20,147 nucleotides of DNA from Clostridia bacterium (lineage in GTDB: Bacteria > Bacillota_A > Clostridia > Oscillospirales > SIG627): positions 1 through 20,147 of the forward strand of contig JAFVYT010000185.1 in NCBI GenBank assembly GCA_017508505.1. The letters are read 5' to 3'. Made by a program: the position numbers and the translations under genes. Below are positions 6,178 through 14,230 of this stretch, piece after piece. Within the stretch, counting starts at the first letter, position 1; every line of letters starts with the position of its first letter. The notes below the pieces were generated by a model. The model was not told where the DNA came from. It made no database searches and saw only the letters and a list, made by a program, of their open reading frames with translations.

Positions 6178-7008
6178 ATGGGGTCGGAACGGAAAAAAGC
6201 AAAACTTGAGGTTTTGTGTGCCACGATGCACCAAAGGGATTTTGGAAAAATCCGGGAGATGAACCTGCAATCCGACGTGGTATTTGCCAATCAGTCGGAC
6301 GAGACGGGGTATCGGGAGGTATCCTTCGGGGAAAACACCGCAAGGATGATCTCCACCGCTACGCGGGGCGTGGGGGTGAACCGAAACCTTGCCCTTCTCT
6401 ACGCCACGGGAGAGTATCTACTGTTTTCCGACGATGACCTGAGGTATGTGGACGGATATCGAGATACCGTGGAGAGGGCCTTTTCCGAGCTTCCTCGGGC
6501 AGACTGCATCATTTTCAACATCGAGACCGTTGGCTCGGACATCGGACGCCGCCAAAACGGCAAGGCCCGTCGGGTGAGATGGTACAATGCCTTAAACTAT
6601 GGCGCCGTAAGACTTGCGGTGCGGCGAAGCTCCGTTTCCCGTGAGGGAATTTTCTTCAATTGCAACTTCGGGGGCGGAACGCCCTTTTCCTGCGGGGAGG
6701 ATACCCTCTACATCATTTCCATGCTCAAAAAGGGCCTGAAGCTGTATGCCTACCCCGCTCTGATCGCCACGGTGGATCAGACTGAGTCCACGTGGTTTCG
6801 GGGATATACGGAAAAGTATTACTTTGACAAGGGTGTGCTCTACGCCTCCATCAGCCGACCCTTTGGACGGCTGCTTTGTCTGCAGGATCTGATCCGACAT
6901 CCGAATTATAAAAAGAACGGTCTCTCCTTTTCCCGTGCGTATGCTTGGATGAAAAGGGGATTGAAAAGTCAAAAACGCCTCACGCCCTTTTCCGAGGCAG
7001 AAAAGTAA
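6178..7008 (+). CDS. Divergent GT-A glycosyltransferase (276 aa)
   Basis: The usual GT2 opening is replaced by LEVLCATMHQRDF, followed by NLQSDVVFANQ. The donor-binding part is clear: RGVGVNRNLALLYATGEYLL (63-82), then SDDDLRYVDGY with the Asp triplet at 85-87. A second conserved block, NCNFGGGTPFSCGEDT, precedes CGEDTLYI, where the acidic pair would be the catalytic base. I recall similar proteins in other capsule clusters as unassigned family-A glycosyltransferases. The ATG at 6178 is preferred over a TTG at 6160 because AGAGGAAG (6163-6170) sits at the right distance from it. There is no clear membrane segment, so the protein is probably cytoplasmic. Donor and acceptor are unknown. Confidence 0.8.
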   Translation: MGSERKKAKLEVLCATMHQRDFGKIREMNLQSDVVFANQSDETGYREVSFGENTARMISTATRGVGVNRNLALLYATGEYLLFSDDDLRYVDGYRDTVERAFSELPRADCIIFNIETVGSDIGRRQNGKARRVRWYNALNYGAVRLAVRRSSVSREGIFFNCNFGGGTPFSCGEDTLYIISMLKKGLKLYAYPALIATVDQTESTWFRGYTEKYYFDKGVLYASISRPFGRLLCLQDLIRHPNYKKNGLSFSRAYAWMKRGLKSQKRLTPFSEAEK

Positions 7009-7017
7009 GGAATCTGT

Positions 7018-8175
7018 ATGAAGATACTGATGATCACCATGTCCCCGGTGGAAGCTCTCACCTCTGCGATGCTCAGAAACCTTGCGGTGGTGAAGGGGCT
7101 CGTGGATTTGGGACACGCCGTTACTCTGATCTCTCCCGAGATGAGTGCGGGCGGAACGCCCGTTTCCCTTTCCCGTTATCCCTTTTTGGAGCGGGTGCGG
7201 CTGATCCGCTTGGGCAAAAGCGCCCTGCGGGAAAAAATCTGGACGGATCCCGGGAAAAAGAGCCTGAAGGCCCGGCTTGTGAACGTGCTTCGTCGGGTCT
7301 ATCACGCCTTCAGCGTGCTGGGCTCCACCAAAGGAATGGCCAAGGGGATCTCCCTTGAGATCCTGGGAGAGGAGCGGGAGTTTGACCTGCTTTTGACCTC
7401 CTCCGACCCCAAGACTGCGCATCTTGCGGGAGCGACCTTGCTCCGTCAGGGGCTGAAGGCCGCACGGTGGGTGCAGTATTGGGGAGATCCTTTGACGCTG
7501 GATATGACCCGAAAGAGCCTTTGCCCCACCTTTTTGGTGCGGCGCCTGGAGAAAAAGCTTCTGCGGGGGGCGGATCGGATCGTGTACGTGTCTCCCTTTA
7601 CTCTGACGGAGCAGAAAAGGCTCTTTTTCCATCTGCAGGATCGGATGGATTTTGCACCCGTTCCGTACATCGAGGAAAGAAGGGAGCCCGCTCCCGCAAA
7701 CGAGCGCTTTCGCGTCAGCTACGTGGGAGCTTACCACAGCGCCGTGCGGAACATTCTGCCCTTTTACGAGGCCCTCGTTGCCCTTTCCCCCGAGGTGGAG
7801 GGGTATGTGGTGGGAGACAGCGATCTGTCTCTTTCCCCTACGGATTCCATTCACGTTTTGCCCCGTGGGGATGCCCGGGAGATTGAGGCCTCCAGCGACC
7901 TTCTGGTCTGTGTTCTGAACCGCTTCGGCACGCAGATCCCCGGGAAGATCTACCACGCCGCCGCCACGAGCCGGCCAATCCTCGTGATCACCGATGGGGA
8001 ATGTGCCGAGCAGATGTGCGAGTATCTTCGCGAGTATGACCGTTTCCTTCTCTGTCCCAATGAAAAGGGGGCCATCGAGGGGGCGATCCGCTCTCTGATG
8101 GAGCAGCCCCGCAGCTTTGCTCCGTCTCCCGCCTTTTCCCCCGCGGGGGTTGCCGAAAAGCTGATCAAGCGTTAG
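7018..8175 (+). CDS. GT-B glycosyltransferase, GT4-like (385 aa)
   Basis: The N terminus MKILMITMSP followed by LVDLGHAVTLISPE is the first Rossmann strand and glycine-containing loop of a GT-B enzyme. The middle has DLLLTSSDPKTAHLAGATLL and ARWVQYWGDP, typical of acceptor domains. In the C-terminal domain, RFRVSYVGAYHSAVRNI, EGYVVGDSD and PGKIYHAAATSRPILVITDG match the donor-binding half of GT4-type enzymes. The usual E-x7-E motif is only loosely seen. AAGGAA, overlapping the previous stop, is the ribosome site. The protein adds one sugar of the repeat unit at the cytoplasmic face; which one is not predictable. Confidence 0.82.
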   Translation: MKILMITMSPVEALTSAMLRNLAVVKGLVDLGHAVTLISPEMSAGGTPVSLSRYPFLERVRLIRLGKSALREKIWTDPGKKSLKARLVNVLRRVYHAFSVLGSTKGMAKGISLEILGEEREFDLLLTSSDPKTAHLAGATLLRQGLKAARWVQYWGDPLTLDMTRKSLCPTFLVRRLEKKLLRGADRIVYVSPFTLTEQKRLFFHLQDRMDFAPVPYIEERREPAPANERFRVSYVGAYHSAVRNILPFYEALVALSPEVEGYVVGDSDLSLSPTDSIHVLPRGDAREIEASSDLLVCVLNRFGTQIPGKIYHAAATSRPILVITDGECAEQMCEYLREYDRFLLCPNEKGAIEGAIRSLMEQPRSFAPSPAFSPAGVAEKLIKR

Positions 8176-8188
8176 GAGAAACGAATCT

Positions 8189-9457
8189 ATGTCCATACAC
8201 ACCGCTGCAGAAAAAAAGGAGAAGAAGCCCTCCCTCTGGAGGGGACTCGGGCAGAATGAAAAGCTCATTCTCGTCCTCTTTCTTCTTTTGACTGTGGAAT
8301 ACATCTATAACTATTACATCGACGAAGGCGTTTTGCCGAAGCTTTTGATCTACGTCAACGCGGCCGTTGCCGTGTTCGTGCCCGTTTGGGCCTTTTTGAC
8401 CCAGAGCGAAAGGCTTCCTCTTTCGGGATACTCGATGTGGCTTTTGCTGTGCTTTCTCGGGGTGCTGTTCATCACCGCGGTGATGGCCCTGTTCAACGGA
8501 CGCATTGCCCGTGACGTGGTGTGCACCACCGTTTATCTGCACATTCTCAGCGCCATTTTTCTGCAAAGGCTCAAGCTCCCCTTTTTCGAAAAGCTCTTTT
8601 CCGTTACGCTTTTCTTGGGCCTTGTGGGCTTTGCTTTTGCCTTCAGCCGCATCGATTTTGACCTCAGCCTTGCCATCAACCGCGGCTATCAGTGGGAGGA
8701 GATCTTTTTCTATACGACGCTTTTTTGGTGCGTGACACCGTATCTGATCTTAAAGCTTTTAAAGGGAGACTCTCTGTATCTGCCCCTTTTGTATCTTTCC
8801 GCCTTGGTGGCCTTGAATCTGATCATCGTAAAGCGTATGATCCTGCTGCAGCTCGGCGTGATTCTGGCCGTGGTGATCCTGATCTTGCTCTTTGGGAATC
8901 CTCCCAATCGGAAGCGCTCCACCCTGCAGATCCTCGGCTTTCTCGCGATTGTTTTCCTTATCGCAAGGCTTTTTCTTTGGGACACGGTCACGGAGCTGTT
9001 CCAAAGTCTGTTTGACCGTACCCTTGAGAGCTCCGAGGACCTGAGCACCTTCAATCGCTTCGTGGAGACCTTCAACTATCTGGGAGAGGCAAGCCCTCCG
9101 GAGATTGTCATCGGGCGCGGCTTCGGCGGTACCCACACGGGTCTCGGGGACGTGGCGGAGGCCCTCCACGTAGGCTGGGGTAACTTTATTCTGAAGGGCG
9201 GCATCCCGCTGTTTTTGGTGATGGCCATCCCTTACGGAAGGCTTTTGGGGCTCATCGGCCGCTACAAGGAGCTGGACGGGGAGGAGCGCTTTGCCTTCTG
9301 GCATCTGATCTATTCCATCCCCATGCTGTTTTTGTCCAATATGCACTCCTTTTCCCCCACGCTGTTCCTCTACGTATATTGCTGCATCAAAATTATGAAC
9401 GTAAAAAAGAAGGAAGAAAGAAGATATGGCATCCAAAAAGCTTTGGGTACTCCTTGA
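8189..9457 (+). CDS. Wzy-like polysaccharide polymerase (O-antigen polymerase/ligase type, 422 aa)
   Basis: This is a multi-pass membrane protein with about eleven hydrophobic helices (for example 27-42, 52-70, 80-102, 170-192, 197-236, 246-264, 334-357, 370-403). A polar loop of about 70 residues lies between the helices near 264 and 334. The loop contains IVIGRGFGGTH (307-315) and ALHVGWGNFILKGG (325-338), the usual signature of Wzy/WaaL-type proteins. It would join undecaprenyl-linked repeat units outside the membrane. It is the only polymerase candidate in the cluster and complements the Wzx flippase at 14227. AGGAGA (8174-8179) precedes the ATG. Its last 32 bp overlap the start of the next gene. 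Polymerase rather than ligase is inferred from context. Confidence 0.82.
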   Translation: MSIHTAAEKKEKKPSLWRGLGQNEKLILVLFLLLTVEYIYNYYIDEGVLPKLLIYVNAAVAVFVPVWAFLTQSERLPLSGYSMWLLLCFLGVLFITAVMALFNGRIARDVVCTTVYLHILSAIFLQRLKLPFFEKLFSVTLFLGLVGFAFAFSRIDFDLSLAINRGYQWEEIFFYTTLFWCVTPYLILKLLKGDSLYLPLLYLSALVALNLIIVKRMILLQLGVILAVVILILLFGNPPNRKRSTLQILGFLAIVFLIARLFLWDTVTELFQSLFDRTLESSEDLSTFNRFVETFNYLGEASPPEIVIGRGFGGTHTGLGDVAEALHVGWGNFILKGGIPLFLVMAIPYGRLLGLIGRYKELDGEERFAFWHLIYSIPMLFLSNMHSFSPTLFLYVYCCIKIMNVKKKEERRYGIQKALGTP

Positions 9458-11135
9458 CGAGGAGCCTCCGGTAGGGGCAGTCGGGGAGGGAGATACGCTG
9501 TTTATGATGCGAAAGAGCCCTCGCTACGACGCGCTTCCCGGGAAAAAGGTCTATTACGAGCAAAGCACCGGTGCGGACAGCGTAGCGTGTAAAAATGCCT
9601 GCAATGCCTTTTTCCGTGACCTGCCCGATTCGCTTGCCCCCTTGCAGAACAGCTTCTACGATGCGATCTTCCGTCGCTTGGTCACCGTGACCAGACAATT
9701 GGAGGCGATCCTCGGGGAGGGCATCCAAGAAATGATTCTCGTGGGCGGCGGCACCAAGCCCTTCTTTACCCTGCATCGGGGAGAGGGGGAGGGAGAAAAG
9801 CTCCTGTACCGCTCCTCTTGGCTTCTGGCTCCCGTTCTGGAGGCGTATTTTGCCGGAAGGGAGGGGCTGACCCTTCGTCGCATTGGGAAAAAGAGTGATC
9901 TTTCCCTTTCTCTTCTTCATTTTTATCGGGAGAGTCGGTTTCTGCTCCACGCATTTTTTGCAGAGTGGAAGCGCTGCCTTTTGACGAAAAAGGAGTCCCG
10001 CCTGACTCCCGACGATCCCCGTCCCATTGCGGCGGTTCCCCTGGTCTTGAATTTACAGCTTCGCCATATGACGTCCCTTTTGGCGGACCAGAGCCGTGTT
10101 CGACCTGTGTATCTGATCCCGTCCTCTCTGACTTACGATGAGGATTTTAACGGAGATTTTATCCGTATGACGGGCCTTGGGCCCTTTGCCTTTCTTCGGG
10201 AGCTGCTGCACTTTGGGAGAATAAGGATTCAGAAAAAGGACGTTTCCTTTTCCTGCGAGGGGTTGAAGTGTACGATTCCCCGCCGCATCCTCCGACGCAT
10301 TTCCCGCACTGTGACCATGACCTACCGCCCCTATGCCGTCTTGGCCGAGCGTGCGATGAAGTCCCTTCCCAAAAAGCCTGATTTCGTTTTGACCGATTAT
10401 ACCTTCGGCTTTCAGGCGAGCCACGTCAGAGCCCTGACCAAGAAAATGGGGATCCCCCACTATAATTTCCAGTACGTTGCCATGGGGCGGGTGCTCCTGC
10501 CCGATCTGGATCTGGCGGATCGCTATTATCTCCATACCCGTTCCACTTGGGAATTGTATCACGCTCATCACCCCTCCTTTCTTTTGTATCTGCCCGTCAG
10601 CGGGAAAAAGCATCCGCAGCGGGAGGAGAAGGGGCTTTCCGTTTCCGTCTTTCTCCAGCCCGACTCCTATGCCCTGCGTTATTACGATGCCTTGGAAAAG
10701 CTCTTTTCGGCCCTTTCCGAGGCGGGTACGGAGGCAAGGGTCGTGATCAAGCCCCATTACCGTCAGAATGAGACGGAGCGCTTCGACGAATTGGCCCGCC
10801 GCTTTTCCTTTGTGTCTTTGGCGGGAAAGGAGGACTCTGTGGCAAAGCTGCTTTTGCAGTCGGATTTTTCCATGAGTATGACCTCATCGGTGCTGTTTGA
10901 GAGCGTGACGCTCGGCACACCGGGCATCATTCTGGATTTTGACGGCCACGATACCGATTTTATTGACCGAAACGACTGCTGCGTCAGGCAGGTGAACCAC
11001 CGTGCGAGGAGCCCCGAGGACGTGGTGGCTCTGCTTTCCGCTCCCGAGGATGCGAAGCGGATCTATGCCGAGCGTCGGGAGGCGTTTCTTGCGGAGTTTG
11101 ATCTGGTCGGGGTTACGGATGAGGTCTTCCAATGA
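9426..11135 (+). CDS. Capsule-type GT-B-like glycosyltransferase with unusual N-terminal half (569 aa)
   Basis: The C-terminal half looks like the donor domain of the capsular/teichoic GT-B families (CDP-glycerol phosphotransferase, KpsS/LipB and polysialyltransferase-like). ARVVIKPHYRQNE (437-449) is followed by a hydrophobic helix SVAKLLLQSDFSMSMTSS and VLFESVTLGTPGIILDF (489-505). The N-terminal 200 residues resemble nothing I recognise. DFVLTDYTFGFQASHVRALT (319-338) and GIPHYNFQYVAMGR (342-355) look like the start of the acceptor domain. No signal peptide is visible, and the protein is probably cytoplasmic. The ATG at 9426 follows GAAGGAAG and lies inside the polymerase gene; the stop overlaps the next start by 4 bp. 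Two CMP-sugar synthetases in the operon make a CMP-sugar donor possible, but this is not shown. Confidence 0.7.
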   Translation: MASKKLWVLLDEEPPVGAVGEGDTLFMMRKSPRYDALPGKKVYYEQSTGADSVACKNACNAFFRDLPDSLAPLQNSFYDAIFRRLVTVTRQLEAILGEGIQEMILVGGGTKPFFTLHRGEGEGEKLLYRSSWLLAPVLEAYFAGREGLTLRRIGKKSDLSLSLLHFYRESRFLLHAFFAEWKRCLLTKKESRLTPDDPRPIAAVPLVLNLQLRHMTSLLADQSRVRPVYLIPSSLTYDEDFNGDFIRMTGLGPFAFLRELLHFGRIRIQKKDVSFSCEGLKCTIPRRILRRISRTVTMTYRPYAVLAERAMKSLPKKPDFVLTDYTFGFQASHVRALTKKMGIPHYNFQYVAMGRVLLPDLDLADRYYLHTRSTWELYHAHHPSFLLYLPVSGKKHPQREEKGLSVSVFLQPDSYALRYYDALEKLFSALSEAGTEARVVIKPHYRQNETERFDELARRFSFVSLAGKEDSVAKLLLQSDFSMSMTSSVLFESVTLGTPGIILDFDGHDTDFIDRNDCCVRQVNHRARSPEDVVALLSAPEDAKRIYAERREAFLAEFDLVGVTDEVFQ

Positions 11136-12781
11136 ATCGGATCCTGTCCTTTTTCCGCAAATACGGCTTTTGCCGTGCCCTTTACGGCGTCAGCTCCTAT
11201 TTTTTCAGAAGAATCAGGATGAAGGGGGAGGCTCGCCGCCTCCGAGCCCTTCCTCCCGAGGCCTTTGAGATTCCAAGGGATGAGGATGCCCCCCTTTTCT
11301 ATCGGGAAAAGGCGGGGGACGTCGAGCGGATCGCCGCGGGAGAGCGCAAGCTTCTCTTTTACGAAAAGGACGATCCTCTCGCCCGATCGGACACGAAATA
11401 CCCTTGGGAGCTGCACCGCTGTCACGAGCTTTTTGCCCTTGCCGCCTCCGACTCCGAGGAGGCAAAGACCCTTCTTTGCAAGGCTCTTGAGGGTGGCGAG
11501 AGCCTCAGGCTCTACGAGGGGGAGTGCTCGATGGAGGTGTCCATCCGTGCCATCTCGGTGGCAGAGGCTCTGCGCCGCGCTCCCGCCGAGGCGGAGCGCC
11601 GTCTCGGTGCGGCTTTTTTGAAGGAGGCACTCCTCTTTGTTCTGGAGCATTCCGAGGCGGGGGTAGCCTATCAGTCCAATCACTACTTTTTCGGGCTTCT
11701 GGGGCTTTCCTGGGTGATGGCGCTGTTGCCCCGTCATCCTCTCATCGGGACCTATCAAAAGCGCAATCTGCGCCGCCTCGGTGCCCTTCTTAGGGGGACG
11801 GTGGAGTCCGACGGCTCCTTTTACGAGTGCTCCACCCACTATCATCAGTACGTTTCCCGCTCTCTTTTGGAGTATTTGTATTTTGTTCCACAAGGAAGAA
11901 CCCCTCTTCTTTTGGAAAAGGCCGCCGAGATGCTGGCCTTCTCCCAAGGCCACGCCGTGGACGGAAGGCTTGTGGGAGTTGGGGATAACGATTCCGGAAG
12001 GGTTCTGCCCCTGCCGAATTACTTTTCCTACGATTCCGCCTCTCTTGAGGTGTCCCTTTCCTTGGCAAAGGAGCTCCCGCTTCCCGAGGTGACCCTCGGC
12101 GCGGAGCGCTTCGGGCTCTACCTTTTCTCCCGGGATGGGATCGACGCGGCATTTCGCTGTGACCCCATTCCCGATCCCCATCGCAATGCGGCCATCGGGG
12201 GACACAGCCACAACGACCAGCTTTCCCTTCAGCTTTGGGTGGGCGGTGTACCCTTTTTTGTGGATCGGGGAACCTATCTCTACGTGAAAGAGGACGGTGC
12301 GCGGCGAGACAACCTCCGCACCGACCGACACAACACGCTGTCCCTTGACGCGCGGGAGCAAAACGAGCTTCCCGAGTGGTTCGACTATACCCCCAGAAGG
12401 GCGAGAGGACGGGAGCTTTCTCGGACGGATTGCGGGATCACCGCCGAGCATACGGGCTTTTTGCCCTATTTGCACCGTAGGACCCTCGCGCTTTCGGAGG
12501 GGGAGGTGCTGGTCTCGGATGAGTGGACCTCCACCGACGCAAGCACCCCTCCCCCGGGGACGCTGCACTTCCTTTTGCACCCCTCTGTTTCGGTGGAGCG
12601 GGTGGAAAAGGGACTGATCCTGACCCATCGGGGGGAGCGCGTGCTCTTTTCCGTCGAAGGGGAGATTGCCGTCGAGGAGCGCTTTGTTTCCGAGGAATAC
12701 GGAAAAAAACAAAAAACACTCTGCCTTTCGGTTCCCATTTTGGGAAAGGAAACGAAAACAATACGGATCAAACGGCTTTAA
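11132..12781 (+). CDS. Heparinase II/III-family protein, putative polysaccharide lyase (549 aa)
   Basis: The layout is that of the heparinase II/III and alginate-lyase-like family: an (alpha/alpha) toroid followed by a beta-sandwich. Visible motifs are KYPWELHR (89-96), NHYFFGLLGLSW (183-194), DGSFYECSTHYHQY (227-240), VGVGDNDSGR (281-290), and the hallmark GGHSHNDQLSLQLW (356-369) with FFVDRGTYLY and RTDRHNTLSLD. These lyases cleave glycosidic bonds next to uronic acids by beta-elimination, which fits a cluster with two uronic-acid-forming dehydrogenases. No N-terminal signal peptide is visible (the N terminus is basic and amphipathic), so export is unexplained. Inside a biosynthetic operon it may trim chains, remove dead-end intermediates or release polymer. 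The ATGA overlap with the upstream gene suggests coupled translation. Confidence 0.85.
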   Translation: MNRILSFFRKYGFCRALYGVSSYFFRRIRMKGEARRLRALPPEAFEIPRDEDAPLFYREKAGDVERIAAGERKLLFYEKDDPLARSDTKYPWELHRCHELFALAASDSEEAKTLLCKALEGGESLRLYEGECSMEVSIRAISVAEALRRAPAEAERRLGAAFLKEALLFVLEHSEAGVAYQSNHYFFGLLGLSWVMALLPRHPLIGTYQKRNLRRLGALLRGTVESDGSFYECSTHYHQYVSRSLLEYLYFVPQGRTPLLLEKAAEMLAFSQGHAVDGRLVGVGDNDSGRVLPLPNYFSYDSASLEVSLSLAKELPLPEVTLGAERFGLYLFSRDGIDAAFRCDPIPDPHRNAAIGGHSHNDQLSLQLWVGGVPFFVDRGTYLYVKEDGARRDNLRTDRHNTLSLDAREQNELPEWFDYTPRRARGRELSRTDCGITAEHTGFLPYLHRRTLALSEGEVLVSDEWTSTDASTPPPGTLHFLLHPSVSVERVEKGLILTHRGERVLFSVEGEIAVEERFVSEEYGKKQKTLCLSVPILGKETKTIRIKRL

Positions 12782-12802
12782 GAAGGCCAAGGAGAACACG
12801 TT

Positions 12803-14230
12803 ATGCTAGCGAAAAGATTTCGGATTTGGATCAAGGACGGCCTGCGCTTTTTGCGGTCCAAGGCGCCCCGTGCGCTTTGCCATTCCTCCCGTTGGCGCAG
12901 GGAATACGACCGTTTTTCGGCCCTGCTTGCCTCTTCTGCTTCAAAAAGTCCCGAGGAGCTCCGTGCCGATCAGAATAAAAGACTTCGGGAGCTGATCGCC
13001 TATGCCTACGAGAACGTGCCCTATTATCGGCAGCTCTTTGATGAGAAGGGCCTCGACCCCGCCAAGGTGCAAGGCATCGAGGATCTGGCCTGCCTTCCTT
13101 TCTTGACCAAGGATATCATTCGCCGCGAGGGCGACCGAATGCTCTCCCGCGCCATCCCGAAGGAGGAGATGGTCATCCACGAAACGGGGGGCTCCTCGGG
13201 AAAGCCCGTGAAATTCTATTTCGAAAAGGATCTGGACGATGCCCGCGAGGCGGCCTTTGTGGACCATATCTACAGCCGCATCGGCTACGATAAGAGGGAA
13301 AGAACGGTCACCTTTGCCATTTTCGACGTCTCCCGTTTTTTGCGGGAGGCGGAGGCGGCCGGATATGGAAGAGTTGGGAAAAAATATCCCGGGAAGCCTC
13401 TTTGGATCTTTTCCTATGCCCTTGTAGCCACCCGTGCCGAGGATTATGCCGAAGAGCTGAAGTGGGTGGATCCCCTTTGGATGAAGGGAATGCCCTCGGC
13501 CTTGTATCATTTGACCCGTGCCCTTCAAGATAAGGGCATTCCAAATCCCATGCCGCATTTAAAGGGGCTCATTCTCAACTCCGAAATGCTGTATCCCCAT
13601 CAGAAGGCGCTTTTGGAGTCCTATTACGGTGTTCCGATCCTGCACTTTTACGGGCATACGGAGCACGCCTGCGTGGCGGGCACCTGTGAAAAGGGGCTTC
13701 GTTTTCACCTTCAGCCCGAATACGGGATTGCGGAGTTCATCCCCTTTGAGGGAGAGAAAAAGGAGCTGATCGCCACGGGGCTTCATAACAGGGCGATGCC
13801 GTTGATTCGCTATCAGACCCGAGATCTTTTTACCCTTTCGGATACCCCCTGCTCCTGCGGCAGACCGTACCAAATGATCGATTCCATCGAGGGCCGTGCC
13901 ACGGACCTTTTGTACCTGAAAAACGGTGCTGTGGTTTCCGACGTATTTTGCGATTTTGCGACCCTGCCGAATTCCTGGCTTTCCCGTGTTTCAATGTTTC
14001 AGATCGAGCAGCGGGAGAAGGGGAAATGCCTTTTGAAGCTGGTTCCTGCAGAGGGGGAGACGCTTTCCCCGAAGGCGCTCGCCGAGATACAAAAAAGCGT
14101 GGAGACCTACTTTTTTGATCAGATGGACGTGGAGGCGGTCGTGGTGGACTCCATTCCCAAAACGGGTCGGGGCAAAGAAAAGCTGATCCTGTCTCTCGTG
14201 AAGGAGGAAGGGAAGGAGGAGACCCCTTGA
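12803..14230 (+). CDS. CapK/PaaK-like adenylate-forming enzyme (475 aa)
   Basis: It belongs to the phenylacetate-CoA ligase-like branch of adenylating enzymes. The phosphate-binding loop is HETGGSSGKPVKF (126-138). Other motifs are the aromatic YGHTEH (283-288), PLIRYQTRDL (333-342), EGRATD (363-368), and the C-terminal KTGRGKEKLIL near the end. CSCGRP is the short cysteine motif often seen in this group. CapK homologues are frequent in capsule loci; they are thought to activate a carboxylic acid so that it can be attached to the polysaccharide or carrier, but the substrate is generally unknown. AAGGAGA lies at good spacing before the ATG. No partner acyl carrier protein or acyltransferase gene is seen nearby. 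The TGA overlaps the next gene's TTG. Confidence 0.85.
   Translation: MLAKRFRIWIKDGLRFLRSKAPRALCHSSRWRREYDRFSALLASSASKSPEELRADQNKRLRELIAYAYENVPYYRQLFDEKGLDPAKVQGIEDLACLPFLTKDIIRREGDRMLSRAIPKEEMVIHETGGSSGKPVKFYFEKDLDDAREAAFVDHIYSRIGYDKRERTVTFAIFDVSRFLREAEAAGYGRVGKKYPGKPLWIFSYALVATRAEDYAEELKWVDPLWMKGMPSALYHLTRALQDKGIPNPMPHLKGLILNSEMLYPHQKALLESYYGVPILHFYGHTEHACVAGTCEKGLRFHLQPEYGIAEFIPFEGEKKELIATGLHNRAMPLIRYQTRDLFTLSDTPCSCGRPYQMIDSIEGRATDLLYLKNGAVVSDVFCDFATLPNSWLSRVSMFQIEQREKGKCLLKLVPAEGETLSPKALAEIQKSVETYFFDQMDVEAVVVDSIPKTGRGKEKLILSLVKEEGKEETP
14214..14219 (+). promoter_or_regulatory. Full-consensus ribosome binding site for the TTG start of the flippase gene
   Basis: AGGAGG lies seven bases before TTG 14227-14229, which overlaps the preceding TGA. 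The strong site supports the rare TTG as the real start. The amino-terminal sequence it gives (MNLKKLLGSLKKNEFLSSS) is also typical for Wzx proteins. Confidence 0.7.

Noticed and set aside
6592..8304. A 570-codon open frame on the minus strand opposite the glycosyltransferase and polymerase genes
   Set aside because: The protein it would give is low-complexity and His/Gly/Gln-rich with no family motifs. The plus-strand genes here have clear domains, ribosome sites and operon spacing. The open antisense frame follows from the strand's codon bias.
11063..12799. A 578-codon minus-strand frame opposite the heparinase-family gene
   Set aside because: Same reasoning: no recognisable domain and no ribosome site, while the plus-strand frame has all heparinase motifs.
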